Source: DATKMP01 sp035541775
GTDB lineage: Bacteria; Bacteroidota; Ignavibacteria; UBA10030
Assembly (NCBI GenBank): GCA_035541775.1
Contig: DATKMP010000021.1
Span: 1-9,113, forward strand
Direction: 5' to 3'
Length of the DNA: 9,113 nucleotides
The translations under genes and the position numbers were made by a program. How positions within the stretch are numbered: position 1 is the first letter of the stretch; the number at the start of each line of letters is the position of its first letter. Shown piece by piece: positions 1 through 6,308 of this stretch. The notes beneath the pieces are model-generated. The model was not told the origin of the DNA. It ran no database searches and saw only the letters and a program-made list of their open reading frames with translations.

Positions 1-144
1 GAAGTGTTCGATATGTTCGGCGTTGTCATCGACGGACATCCCGATCTGCGACGCATTTTAACGCCGGACGATTGGGAAGGAAATCCGCTGCGTAAAGATT
101 ACAAAGTTCAAGAATTTTATCACGGAATGAAAGTTTCGTACTGA
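1..144 (+). CDS. nuoC: NADH-quinone oxidoreductase subunit C, 3' end only
   Basis: This is the last 47 codons of an open frame that enters from the left edge in frame 1 and stops with TGA at 142-144. The visible residues read EVFDMFGVVIDGHPDLRRIL, followed by EGNPLRKDY, which is the conserved C-terminal signature of NuoC (the 30-kDa subunit family: REVxDxFGxxFxxHPDLRRIL, then GxPLRKD). NuoC is a peripheral-arm subunit without cofactors that packs against NuoD and NuoB near the quinone site. The product ends shortly after the LRKD block, at MKVSY, so no NuoD domain is fused to it. A separate nuoD starts 12 bases later. The N-terminus is outside the window, so total length and start cannot be judged. 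The identification is firm despite the truncation. Confidence 0.95.
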   Translation, partial: EVFDMFGVVIDGHPDLRRILTPDDWEGNPLRKDYKVQEFYHGMKVSY

Positions 145-156
145 TTACCAAAGCGC

Positions 157-1362
157 ATGAATTCATCCATTCCACAAACGCCTATTCTTCCGACCGATTA
201 TACTGTCAAACCGGATGATGCAAAAACTTCCACAGGAAGATCGTTGCGTACGGAAGAAATGATTGTCAACATGGGCCCGCAGCATCCGTCCACGCATGGC
301 GTGCTGCGATTGGAAATTGTCGTGGACGGCGAAATTGTTCGTGAATGTATTCCGCACATCGGGTACCTGCATCGCTGCTTTGAAAAACATTGCGAGCAGA
401 TGACGAGCTATCAGCAAGTCATTCCGTACACCGACCGGATGGATTATTGTTCAGCGATGACGAACGAGTGGGGTTATGTGCTTGCCGCAGAACGGATGCT
501 GAAGATTGAAGTTCCAGAACGCGTGGAATATATCCGCGTGATTATGGCGGAACTGCAGCGCATCGCCAGCCATATTATTGCGATTGGAACATACGGCATC
601 GATTCCGGCGCGTTCACGCCGTTCCTCTATACGTTTATTGATCGAGAAAAAATTCTCGATTTATTTGAAATGACGTGCGGCGCACGATTGTTGTACAACT
701 ACATCTGGATCGGCGGACTCTCGCATGACCTGCCGCCGAAGTTTATCGAGCAGGCAAAAGAATTTTGCGCGTACTATCGCCCGCGCATCAAAATGTTAAA
801 CGACTTGTTGTCGTACAATGAAATTTTTATGAAGCGCACAGCGAATGTCGGCGTTATTCCGAACGATGTCGCTATCAATTATGCCATCAGCGGCCCGCAA
901 TTACGCGGCTGCGGCATCGATTGGGACTTGCGACGCGACGATCCGTATTCTGTTTATCACAAATTTGATTGGCAAGTGCAGGTTGGCAAAGGCGAATTAG
1001 GAACCTCGCTCGGCGATTGCTGGAACCGGCACATCGTGCGCATGCGAGAGATGGAACAGAGCATTAATATCATAGAGCAAGCGCTTGCCGGATTGCCGGA
1101 AGGAAATGTGCACGCTGCAATTCCCAAACGCATTCGTCCCGACAAAGATGCAGAAATTTACGTGCGAACCGAATCGCCGCGCGGTGAAATCGGTTTCTAT
1201 CTTGTCAGCGACGGCACAGCGAGTCCTTTCCGCGTGAAAGCGCGTGGTCCCGCATTTGTGAACTTAAGCGTGCTTCCGGAAATTGCGCGCGGCTGTATGA
1301 TTGCGGATTTAGTTTTAATTGCCGGCAGTATCGATATTGTGCTGGGCGAGGTAGATCGATAA
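157..1362 (+). CDS. nuoD: NADH-quinone oxidoreductase subunit D (49-kDa subunit)
   Basis: NuoD is the peripheral-arm subunit that forms most of the quinone-reduction chamber with NuoB and NuoH. It descends from the large subunit of [NiFe] hydrogenases. The 401-residue length is normal for the family. Seen in the translation: GPQHPSTHGVLRLE at residues 40-53, containing the two histidines (H43, H47) of the quinone-site loop; IGYLHRCFEKH at 68-78; and PYTDRMDY at 90-97, whose Y97 matches the family's quinone-binding tyrosine. The end, SIDIVLGEVDR, is the classic C-terminus. The ATG at 157 lies 12 bases after the nuoC stop and has no clear Shine-Dalgarno site. An alternative ATG at 262 (M36, just before IVNMGPQHP) is preceded by GGAAGAA but would leave an unusually long gap after nuoC, so 157 is preferred. 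The next gene, nuoH, starts 5 bases after the stop. There is no nuoE, nuoF or nuoG after nuoD. Confidence 0.98.
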   Translation: MNSSIPQTPILPTDYTVKPDDAKTSTGRSLRTEEMIVNMGPQHPSTHGVLRLEIVVDGEIVRECIPHIGYLHRCFEKHCEQMTSYQQVIPYTDRMDYCSAMTNEWGYVLAAERMLKIEVPERVEYIRVIMAELQRIASHIIAIGTYGIDSGAFTPFLYTFIDREKILDLFEMTCGARLLYNYIWIGGLSHDLPPKFIEQAKEFCAYYRPRIKMLNDLLSYNEIFMKRTANVGVIPNDVAINYAISGPQLRGCGIDWDLRRDDPYSVYHKFDWQVQVGKGELGTSLGDCWNRHIVRMREMEQSINIIEQALAGLPEGNVHAAIPKRIRPDKDAEIYVRTESPRGEIGFYLVSDGTASPFRVKARGPAFVNLSVLPEIARGCMIADLVLIAGSIDIVLGEVDR

Positions 1363-1367
1363 TCGAC

Positions 1368-2429
1368 ATGAACATTCATTCTCTTATACAGACCGTGCAA
1401 AGTTTTGTATCGAACGAAATCGTGCTTGCCATTGCGTTGAGCATTTTGCCGCTCATCTTCGTTCTCACGTATGTACTGTTTGTGCTGTACACAGAAATGA
1501 AGATTGCCGCGCACATTCAAGATCGTGTGGCGTATATGCGCGTCGGCTGGCACGGCGTGCTGCAAAACATCGCCGATATGATCAAACTGCTGTTGAAGGA
1601 AGATATCGTACCGGCAAGCGCGGATAAATTATTTTTCCGCCTTGCGCCGTACATTGCGTTTGCAGGAACCTATGCGGCGTATGCCGTGCTGCCGTTCACC
1701 AGTATTTTTATCGGTGCCAACATCAATCTCGGTTTGTTCTTTCTGGTCGCCTCAGGTTCATTCGTGGTGGTTGGTATTCTCATGGCGGGCTGGTCATCCA
1801 ACAATAAATGGTCGCTGTTGGGCGGCATTCGTTCAGCAGCGCAGATGGTCAGTTACGAACTTCCGACTTCGCTTGCCATCGTCATCATCGCGATGATTAC
1901 CGGTTCATTGAACCTGCAGGACATTGTAAGATTTCAAGACGGCGGAATGCAAAACTGGTTAGTCTTCGGCGGCTCACTGCCGCTTCAGCAAAAATTGCTG
2001 CTGCTGCCGTTCACCGTCATCACATTTATAATTTTCTTAATTTCATCCAATGCAGAAATCAATCGTACACCATTCGATCTTCCCGAAGCGGAATCAGAAT
2101 TAGTGCAAGGATTTTTTACCGAATACAGCGGCCTCCGATTTGCGATGTTTTACCTTACGGAGTACGCCAATCTTTTTACCGTCTTCGCCGTCGCCGTTTC
2201 GATGTTTCTCGGCGGCTGGTCGAGCCCCTTCGGTTCGTTCATGTCGGGGCCGGTGTGGGGCGTGTTCTGGTTTGCTGCAAAATCGTACTTCTTTGTGATG
2301 GTACAAATCTGGGTGCGATGGACATTGCCGCGTATCCGTGTTGATCAATTGATGTATGTTTCATGGAAAGTCTTGACGCCATGGCTGTTGTTTTGTTTGT
2401 TTGCCGTCGGAATTATTTTGGTGGTATAG
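1368..2429 (+). CDS. nuoH: NADH-quinone oxidoreductase subunit H (ND1)
   Basis: NuoH is the membrane 'heel' subunit that anchors the peripheral arm and forms the membrane end of the quinone tunnel and the start of the proton-transfer axis. The 353 residues contain about eight hydrophobic segments. Family hallmarks are QDRVAYMRVGWHGVLQNIAD (residues 51-70), KLLLKED (73-79), GWSSNNKWSLLGGIRSAAQ (141-159) with MVSYE following, and the cytoplasmic acidic loop EINRTPFDLPEAESELVQGF (230-249), which carries the conserved glutamates and aspartate near the quinone. PRIRVDQLM (321-329) is also typical. The first loop reads EMKIAAHIQ where many relatives have ERK(V)AARIQ, a mild variation. Start is ATG 1368, 5 bases after the nuoD stop, with only a distant GAGGT (1348-1352). 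Translation may depend on coupling to nuoD. nuoI follows after 15 bases. Confidence 0.98.
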   Translation: MNIHSLIQTVQSFVSNEIVLAIALSILPLIFVLTYVLFVLYTEMKIAAHIQDRVAYMRVGWHGVLQNIADMIKLLLKEDIVPASADKLFFRLAPYIAFAGTYAAYAVLPFTSIFIGANINLGLFFLVASGSFVVVGILMAGWSSNNKWSLLGGIRSAAQMVSYELPTSLAIVIIAMITGSLNLQDIVRFQDGGMQNWLVFGGSLPLQQKLLLLPFTVITFIIFLISSNAEINRTPFDLPEAESELVQGFFTEYSGLRFAMFYLTEYANLFTVFAVAVSMFLGGWSSPFGSFMSGPVWGVFWFAAKSYFFVMVQIWVRWTLPRIRVDQLMYVSWKVLTPWLLFCLFAVGIILVV

Positions 2430-2433
2430 GAAG
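2428..2433 (+). promoter_or_regulatory. Possible ribosome binding site of nuoI
   Basis: AGGAAG lies 11 bases before the nuoI ATG and overlaps the stop codon of nuoH. It is a reasonable Shine-Dalgarno match at a slightly long spacing and supports the start at 2445 over the internal ATG at codon 22. Confidence 0.5.
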
Positions 2434-2444
2434 TTAAAAATTTC

Positions 2445-3038
2445 ATGTCAGCGTTCGGATCATATTTTTATAACATCATTCATTCTTTGCACACGGTTGT
2501 GGTGGGAATGAAGATTACGGTGAAGCATTTGTTCACGCGTTCGGCAACGATTCAATATCCCACCGTGAAGAAACAAATTCCCGAACGCGCACGCAATCGG
2601 TTATATGTGAATATGGACGATTGTATCGGATGCAATCAATGCGCGATGGCATGTCCGGTGGATTGCATTACGATTGAAACCCTGAAGTCAACGCCGGATG
2701 TTGATCTGGGATTGACGTCGAAGAATACGAAGAAGCGGCTGTATGTTCCGCAGTTCGACATCGATATTGCGAAATGCTGTTACTGTGGATTGTGCACGTA
2801 TCCGTGTCCGACCGAATGTATTGTGATGACGGATGTGTACGAGTTTTCCGAATACGACCGGCATAATTTGATTTACAGCTTTGCAACGATGACGGCAGAA
2901 GAAATTGCCGAGGCGCAGCAAAAATTGAAACAGTACGAAACCGAACAAGCCGCAAAGAAAGCTGTTGCGGCTGCGCAAGTGAAAGTCGAACCGCCTGCCG
3001 CACCGACGCAGGAACCGCCGGTGCAGCCGGCAACTTAA
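2445..3038 (+). CDS. nuoI: NADH-quinone oxidoreductase subunit I, two-[4Fe-4S] ferredoxin-type
   Basis: NuoI carries clusters N6a and N6b, which pass electrons along the peripheral arm to the N2 cluster in NuoB. The 197-residue product has an amphipathic N-terminal part (about 1-45) that should lie on the membrane next to NuoH. Two ferredoxin motifs follow: CIGCNQCAMACP at 60-71 (C60, C63, C66, C70) and CCYCGLCTYPCP at 111-122 (ligands C111, C114, C117, C121). In this ferredoxin fold, the fourth cysteine of each motif ligates the other cluster. The additional C74, C112 and C125 are not needed as ligands. After about residue 150 there is a charged Ala/Glu/Lys/Gln-rich stretch ending in a Pro/Ala-rich tail (about 183-197), probably disordered and longer than in compact NuoI proteins. 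nuoJ begins 11 bases after the stop. Confidence 0.97.
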   Translation: MSAFGSYFYNIIHSLHTVVVGMKITVKHLFTRSATIQYPTVKKQIPERARNRLYVNMDDCIGCNQCAMACPVDCITIETLKSTPDVDLGLTSKNTKKRLYVPQFDIDIAKCCYCGLCTYPCPTECIVMTDVYEFSEYDRHNLIYSFATMTAEEIAEAQQKLKQYETEQAAKKAVAAAQVKVEPPAAPTQEPPVQPAT

Positions 3039-3049
3039 TTTCAATCGAT

Positions 3050-3556
3050 ATGGATCTTTACATAACGATATTTTACATCTTTGCCTTCATTACGCTCGCC
3101 GGTGCGTGTGCCGTGGTGTTTTCGCGCAACATCGTCCGCTCGGCGTTTGCGCTGTTGTTTGCATTCTTCGGTGTTGCGGGAATATATATTTTCTTGCTCG
3201 CGGATTTTATCGCCATAACACAATTGCTCATTTATGTCGGCGGTATTCTTGTGTTGATTTTATTCGGCGTCATGCTGACGAGCAAACAAATTCGTGTGGA
3301 CGTGAAAACGGGAACAGTGCAGGTTCTTCCCGCCATCGTTCTTGTTGCTGCGTTCGCGGGAACGATGGTCGGCATTTTCTGGTCAACAGATTGGCATGGC
3401 ATTCCAGTGACGGCGGCCGCCGTCGATAAAACGGCTCCGCAAATCGGCGAGTTACTGCTGACGCAATATTTGTTGCCGTTTGAAATTGCTTCAGTCATTT
3501 TGTTAGTCGCACTGATTGGTGCAGCAATGATTGCACGAAGGGAGAAAAAATCTTGA
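3050..3556 (+). CDS. nuoJ: NADH-quinone oxidoreductase subunit J (ND6)
   Basis: NuoJ is a small membrane subunit between NuoH and NuoK; its third transmembrane helix takes part in coupling. The 168 residues contain five hydrophobic segments. The signature is the stretch ADFIAITQLLIYVGGILVLI (51-70) plus LFGVMLT (71-77), the conserved TM3 region. The ending QYLLPFEIASVILLVALIGA (139-158) followed by a short basic ARREKKS tail is also typical. Residues about 110-135, between the fourth and fifth helices, form a short polar loop. The ATG at 3050 has no Shine-Dalgarno site. It is directly preceded by AATCGAT, similar to the AATCGAC before nuoH. The stop codon TGA (3554-3556) overlaps the TTG start of nuoK by four bases, so the two are probably translationally coupled. 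Confidence 0.97.
   Translation: MDLYITIFYIFAFITLAGACAVVFSRNIVRSAFALLFAFFGVAGIYIFLLADFIAITQLLIYVGGILVLILFGVMLTSKQIRVDVKTGTVQVLPAIVLVAAFAGTMVGIFWSTDWHGIPVTAAAVDKTAPQIGELLLTQYLLPFEIASVILLVALIGAAMIARREKKS
3538..3544 (+). promoter_or_regulatory. Strong ribosome binding site of nuoK
   Basis: AAGGGAG sits inside the last codons of nuoJ, 8 bases before the TTG at 3553. It is the feature that decides the unusual nuoK start, because the first in-frame ATG would only come at codon 41, inside the first part of the conserved second helix. Confidence 0.8.
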
Positions 3557-3891
3557 ACACACAAGAATTTATTGCGTGGCTTCAACATCCCGGACTGACG
3601 CACTTTTTAATTCTTAGCGGTTTATTATTCTCGCTCGGATTATTCGCTATTCTTACGCGCCGCAATGCGATCATGGTGTTGATGGGAATCGAATTGATAT
3701 TGAATGCAGCGAACATCAACTTCGTGGCGTTCTCTCGTTATGTCACAGGAACGCTGGATGGCCATGTCGTTGCGATCTTCGTGATTATTCTCGCAGCGTG
3801 CGAAGCCGCCATTGCGCTAGCGATTGTGCTGAACATCTATCAAAACTTCAACACCGTCAATGTTGATGAAATAAATGAATTGAAAAATTAA
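3553..3891 (+). CDS. nuoK: NADH-quinone oxidoreductase subunit K (ND4L), TTG start
   Basis: NuoK is the small three-helix membrane subunit linking the NuoH/J region to the antiporter-like subunits. The 112 residues include two buried glutamates of the proton-transfer axis: E47 in MGIELILNAANINFVAF (44-60) and E84 in AACEAAIALAIVLNIYQ (81-97), matching E36 and E72 of the E. coli protein. Using the TTG start adds the complete first helix (about 16-35) and gives a product slightly longer than the roughly 100 residues typical of the family. The last 12 residues (TVNVDEINELKN) form a polar tail. The start TTG overlaps the nuoJ TGA as TTGA and has a strong AAGGGAG site upstream. A 68-base gap separates nuoK from nuoL, wider than the preceding gaps. 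Confidence 0.96.
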   Translation: MNTQEFIAWLQHPGLTHFLILSGLLFSLGLFAILTRRNAIMVLMGIELILNAANINFVAFSRYVTGTLDGHVVAIFVIILAACEAAIALAIVLNIYQNFNTVNVDEINELKN

Positions 3892-3908
3892 ATCTACAAT
3901 CAGATAAT
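3880..3908 (+). promoter_or_regulatory. Candidate internal sigma70-like promoter before nuoL
   Basis: TTGAAA (3880-3885) and GATAAT (3903-3908) each match the standard -35 and -10 hexamers at five of six positions and are separated by exactly 17 bases. The -35 part lies in the last codons of nuoK. Transcription would start near 3915 and reach nuoL, nuoM and nuoN. The region is A+T-rich, so chance is possible. If the organism has a Bacteroidota-type primary sigma factor, which prefers other hexamers, the match may mean little. Confidence 0.3.
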
Positions 3909-3920
3909 GAGTTTATCTGA
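3900..3920. repeat. Perfect inverted repeat in the nuoK-nuoL gap
   Basis: TCAGATAA (3900-3907) and its exact reverse complement TTATCTGA (3913-3920) flank a five-base centre, TGAGT. As RNA this is an 8-bp hairpin; as DNA it is an operator-sized dyad. No T-run follows, so it does not look like an intrinsic terminator. It covers the -10 hexamer and likely start point of the candidate promoter described above. The rest of the gap (3921-3959) is A+T-rich and ends in AGAAAG directly against the nuoL ATG, with no usual Shine-Dalgarno spacing. Confidence 0.6.
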
Positions 3921-3959
3921 AATCACTACATCGAACATCATTAAATCGTAAATAGAAAG

Positions 3960-6221
3960 ATGTCGCCCGAAACATTATTAACGCTTGCTGTTCTTGTCTG
4001 GCTGCTGCCGCTGCTGGATTTTGTCGTCTTAATTTTTCTCCACAAACGCCTGCCGCGCAGCGGGGATTGGTTCGGCACGTCGATCTTGTTTGCTGTATTG
4101 ACCTTGGCGTGTGTGGTGTTCTTTACCAAAGTAAATTTGTATCACGACCAAACACTCGCAGCAACATTCACGTGGATTGATCTCGGCAACGTTCCGGTTC
4201 TTGGTTCGCTGAAGATAGACCTTGGGTTGATGATCGATAATGTGACGGCGATAATGCTGGTGGTGGTAGCCATCGTCAGTGCGCTTGTGCATTTATTTTC
4301 CATCGGCTATATGGCGGGCGATGTTCGCTACGGACGCTATTTTGCGTATCTCGGATTTTTCACGTTCTCGATGTTCGGCATCGTTCTCACGAATAATTTT
4401 CTCTTGCTGTATGTTTCATGGGAATTAGTGGGATTGAGTTCGTATTTGCTAATCGGACATTGGTTTGAAAAAACATTCGCGGCGAATGCATCGAAGAAAG
4501 CATTTATCGTCAATCGTTTTGGCGATGTCGGCATGTTTATCGGCATTCTGATTCTCTTCACAACATTTCATTCCTTTCGGTTCGATGTCATCTTCGAATC
4601 CATTCGCGCAGGACATATTCCGTTTGGAAGCGACGCGTGGCTGACAGCCGCAGGCATTTTGGTGTTTTGCGGTGCTGTCGGTAAGTCGGCACAATTTCCG
4701 CTGCATGTGTGGCTGCCGGATGCGATGGAAGGCCCGACGCCGGTGAGTGCATTGATTCATGCGGCGACGATGGTTGCTGCCGGTGTCTATCTCATCACGC
4801 GCACGTTTGTGATGATGACAGCCGATGCATTGATGGTGATTGCGTACATCGGCGCAGTCACGGCGTTCATCTCCGCAACGATTGCGTTGGTGCAGAACGA
4901 TATTAAAAAAGTATTGGCGTATTCCACGATCAGTCAGCTTGGCTATATGGTGATGGGCTTGGGTGTCGGCGCATACACCGCCGGATTTTTCCATCTCACG
5001 ACGCACGCCATGTTCAAAGCCGGATTATTTCTCGGTGCCGGTTCGGTGATTCATGGAATGCATGGCGCGCTGCATCACGTCAACGACCATCACACCGATC
5101 CGCAGGATATTCGCAATATGGGCGGACTCGCCAATAAAATGCCGGTCACGTTTTTAGCGTTCTTAATGTACACGCTTGCTATTTGCGGCATACCGTTCAC
5201 TTCCGGGTTTCTCAGCAAAGATGAAATTCTCGCAGGTACGTTAGCGTATGGTTCGTTGACCGGTCATTATATCATTCCTGTCATTGGATTTTTTGTTGCG
5301 GGATTGACTGCGTTCTACATGTTTCGTCTCGTCATTCTCACATTTTTCGGCGAACACAAAGATAAAACGCGCAGCGATGCGATTCACGAATCTCCCCGCG
5401 TAATGACGATTCCGTTGATTATTTTTGCGGTGCTTTCATTTTTTATGTTCTACAGCTTCAATCCTATCGACGCATCGTCGGGATGGTTTGCACAAGCTGT
5501 GCAGCGTCCGGAATCATCGGTTCCGACAGTGCTTGCTCCGGCGAATGCCGAAGTGTTCGAAGAAGCGGTTCACGAAGCGCATGTTCCCGCAATGTTGTTA
5601 TCGCTGACGGTTGCGAGCATTGGAATTCTTGCCGCGTTCGGAATGTACTACTGGAAAAAAATTAATGCCGATGTGCTGGCAGAAAAATTCAAACTGCTTC
5701 ACACGTTCTTACTCAACAAATGGTATTTTGATGAATTGTATGATGCAACGATCATCCAAGGAACGCTCGCGATTGCCGCAGCGTACCGCTGGTTCGATAC
5801 CTACATCATCGACGGTATTGTCAATGGTGCGGCAAAATGGACGGTTGGATTAACGAACGGTGTTTCGCGCACATGGGAAGAAAATAAATTCGGCGCTGCC
5901 GTGTATGTTCTTGCGTTTGCCGCGCTCTCAATTTTTATCGGCTGGCAGATTACCGCTGCACTGCTTCCGATGAATGCCGGTATGGGAACGGTAATCGGAT
6001 ATGGCGCGCTGGGATTCGGCGTTGCATGTTTTGTGTTCTTTCTGTTTTATGCCGGTGTCGGCGGATTCGATAATAAAATTATTGACGGCATCGTGAATCT
6101 CGTTGCCTATCTCACAGGGTTTTTTGGATTGTTGACACGAAAACTTCAAACCGGAAAAGTGCAAACGTATCTTGCGTTTGTGCTGCTCGGTGTGATGGTG
6201 TTCTTCCTGTGGTTCAAATGA
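3960..6221 (+). CDS. nuoL: NADH-quinone oxidoreductase subunit L (ND5), extended C-terminus
   Basis: NuoL is the distal antiporter-like proton-pumping subunit, with a long lateral helix running along the membrane arm. Family features are YVSWELVGLSSYLLIGHWF (151-169) with E155, GKSAQFPLHVWLPDAMEGP (241-259) with K242, PVSALIHAATMVAAGVYLI (261-279), KKVLAYSTISQLGYM (316-330), HAMFKAGLFLGAGSVIH (349-365), and FLSKDEILAG (417-426) with K420. A polar, probably extramembrane loop lies at about 500-540 and includes EVFEEAVHEAHVP. NKWYFDELYD (586-595) marks the junction to the lateral helix. At 753 residues the protein is longer than many NuoL proteins (E. coli 613). The excess is largely C-terminal: the segment beginning FDTYIIDGIVN (612) recurs as FDNKIIDGIVN (703), each heading a 51-residue block ending in a hydrophobic helix, with an extra hydrophobic segment (about 676-699) between. 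The start ATG has no good Shine-Dalgarno site. Confidence 0.97.
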   Translation: MSPETLLTLAVLVWLLPLLDFVVLIFLHKRLPRSGDWFGTSILFAVLTLACVVFFTKVNLYHDQTLAATFTWIDLGNVPVLGSLKIDLGLMIDNVTAIMLVVVAIVSALVHLFSIGYMAGDVRYGRYFAYLGFFTFSMFGIVLTNNFLLLYVSWELVGLSSYLLIGHWFEKTFAANASKKAFIVNRFGDVGMFIGILILFTTFHSFRFDVIFESIRAGHIPFGSDAWLTAAGILVFCGAVGKSAQFPLHVWLPDAMEGPTPVSALIHAATMVAAGVYLITRTFVMMTADALMVIAYIGAVTAFISATIALVQNDIKKVLAYSTISQLGYMVMGLGVGAYTAGFFHLTTHAMFKAGLFLGAGSVIHGMHGALHHVNDHHTDPQDIRNMGGLANKMPVTFLAFLMYTLAICGIPFTSGFLSKDEILAGTLAYGSLTGHYIIPVIGFFVAGLTAFYMFRLVILTFFGEHKDKTRSDAIHESPRVMTIPLIIFAVLSFFMFYSFNPIDASSGWFAQAVQRPESSVPTVLAPANAEVFEEAVHEAHVPAMLLSLTVASIGILAAFGMYYWKKINADVLAEKFKLLHTFLLNKWYFDELYDATIIQGTLAIAAAYRWFDTYIIDGIVNGAAKWTVGLTNGVSRTWEENKFGAAVYVLAFAALSIFIGWQITAALLPMNAGMGTVIGYGALGFGVACFVFFLFYAGVGGFDNKIIDGIVNLVAYLTGFFGLLTRKLQTGKVQTYLAFVLLGVMVFFLWFK
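5793..5945 (+). repeat. NuoL C-terminal internal repeat, copy 1
   Basis: Encodes NuoL residues 612-662. It opens with FDTYIIDGIVN, continues with an amphipathic stretch to about 642, and then a hydrophobic helix (about 644-662). The first 11 residues match copy 2 at nine positions. The underlying 33 bases match at 24 positions, mostly differing at third codon positions, so any duplication is old. The remainder aligns only in hydrophobic pattern and length. Confidence 0.5.
6066..6218 (+). repeat. NuoL C-terminal internal repeat, copy 2
   Basis: Encodes NuoL residues 703-753, the actual C-terminus. It opens with FDNKIIDGIVN, continues with an amphipathic segment and RKLQTGKVQTY (727-737), then the final helix and WFK. 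The LQTG-x-VQ-Y ending is the usual NuoL terminus, so this copy carries the family's normal end and copy 1 is the apparent addition. Confidence 0.5.
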
Positions 6222-6308
6222 ATTTGATATTCTGAATTTGCGCGATGAATTTTTTCAGCAAATCGGAATGAGAACAGATAGAAAAAGCTTTTTAAGGAGT
6301 CGAAATAA
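6222..6308 (+). other. nuoL-nuoM intergenic region
   Basis: An A+T-rich spacer of 87 bases. It holds a perfect 12-base palindrome AAAAAGCTTTTT (6282-6293) that abuts the nuoM ribosome binding site. It also has a weak 6-bp dyad ATTTGC/GCAAAT (6236-6241 and 6258-6263) with a 16-base loop. I see no convincing promoter, terminator or small gene. Confidence 0.5.
6294..6299 (+). promoter_or_regulatory. Strong ribosome binding site of nuoM
   Basis: A perfect AAGGAG lies 9 bases before the nuoM ATG, the best-formed Shine-Dalgarno sequence in the window. It fixes the start at 6309. It suggests independent initiation on nuoM, which is too far from the nuoL stop for simple coupling. Confidence 0.85.

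Noticed and set aside
262..264. Alternative nuoD start at codon 36
   Set aside because: It has GGAAGAA directly upstream, but too close for good spacing, and it would leave a 117-base gap after nuoC in an otherwise compact region. The upstream ATG 12 bases after nuoC fits better.
1808..2344. A 178-codon + strand open frame inside nuoH
   Set aside because: It overlaps the conserved NuoH region in another frame and its product is Arg/Ser-rich without a domain.
4449..5006. A 185-codon - strand open frame opposite nuoL
   Set aside because: It is antisense to conserved nuoL motifs, with no start signal or recognisable protein family.
6236..6263. Possible hairpin ATTTGC/GCAAAT after nuoL
   Set aside because: The stem is only 6 bp with a 16-base loop, competes with an equally weak CTGAA/TTCAG pairing, and has no T-run after it, so it is not supported as a terminator.
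6282..6293. Palindrome AAAAAGCTTTTT next to the nuoM ribosome binding site
   Set aside because: It is a simple A/T-run palindrome with no loop and low information, easily expected in an A+T-rich spacer. It is noted in the intergenic entry but not claimed as a regulatory site.
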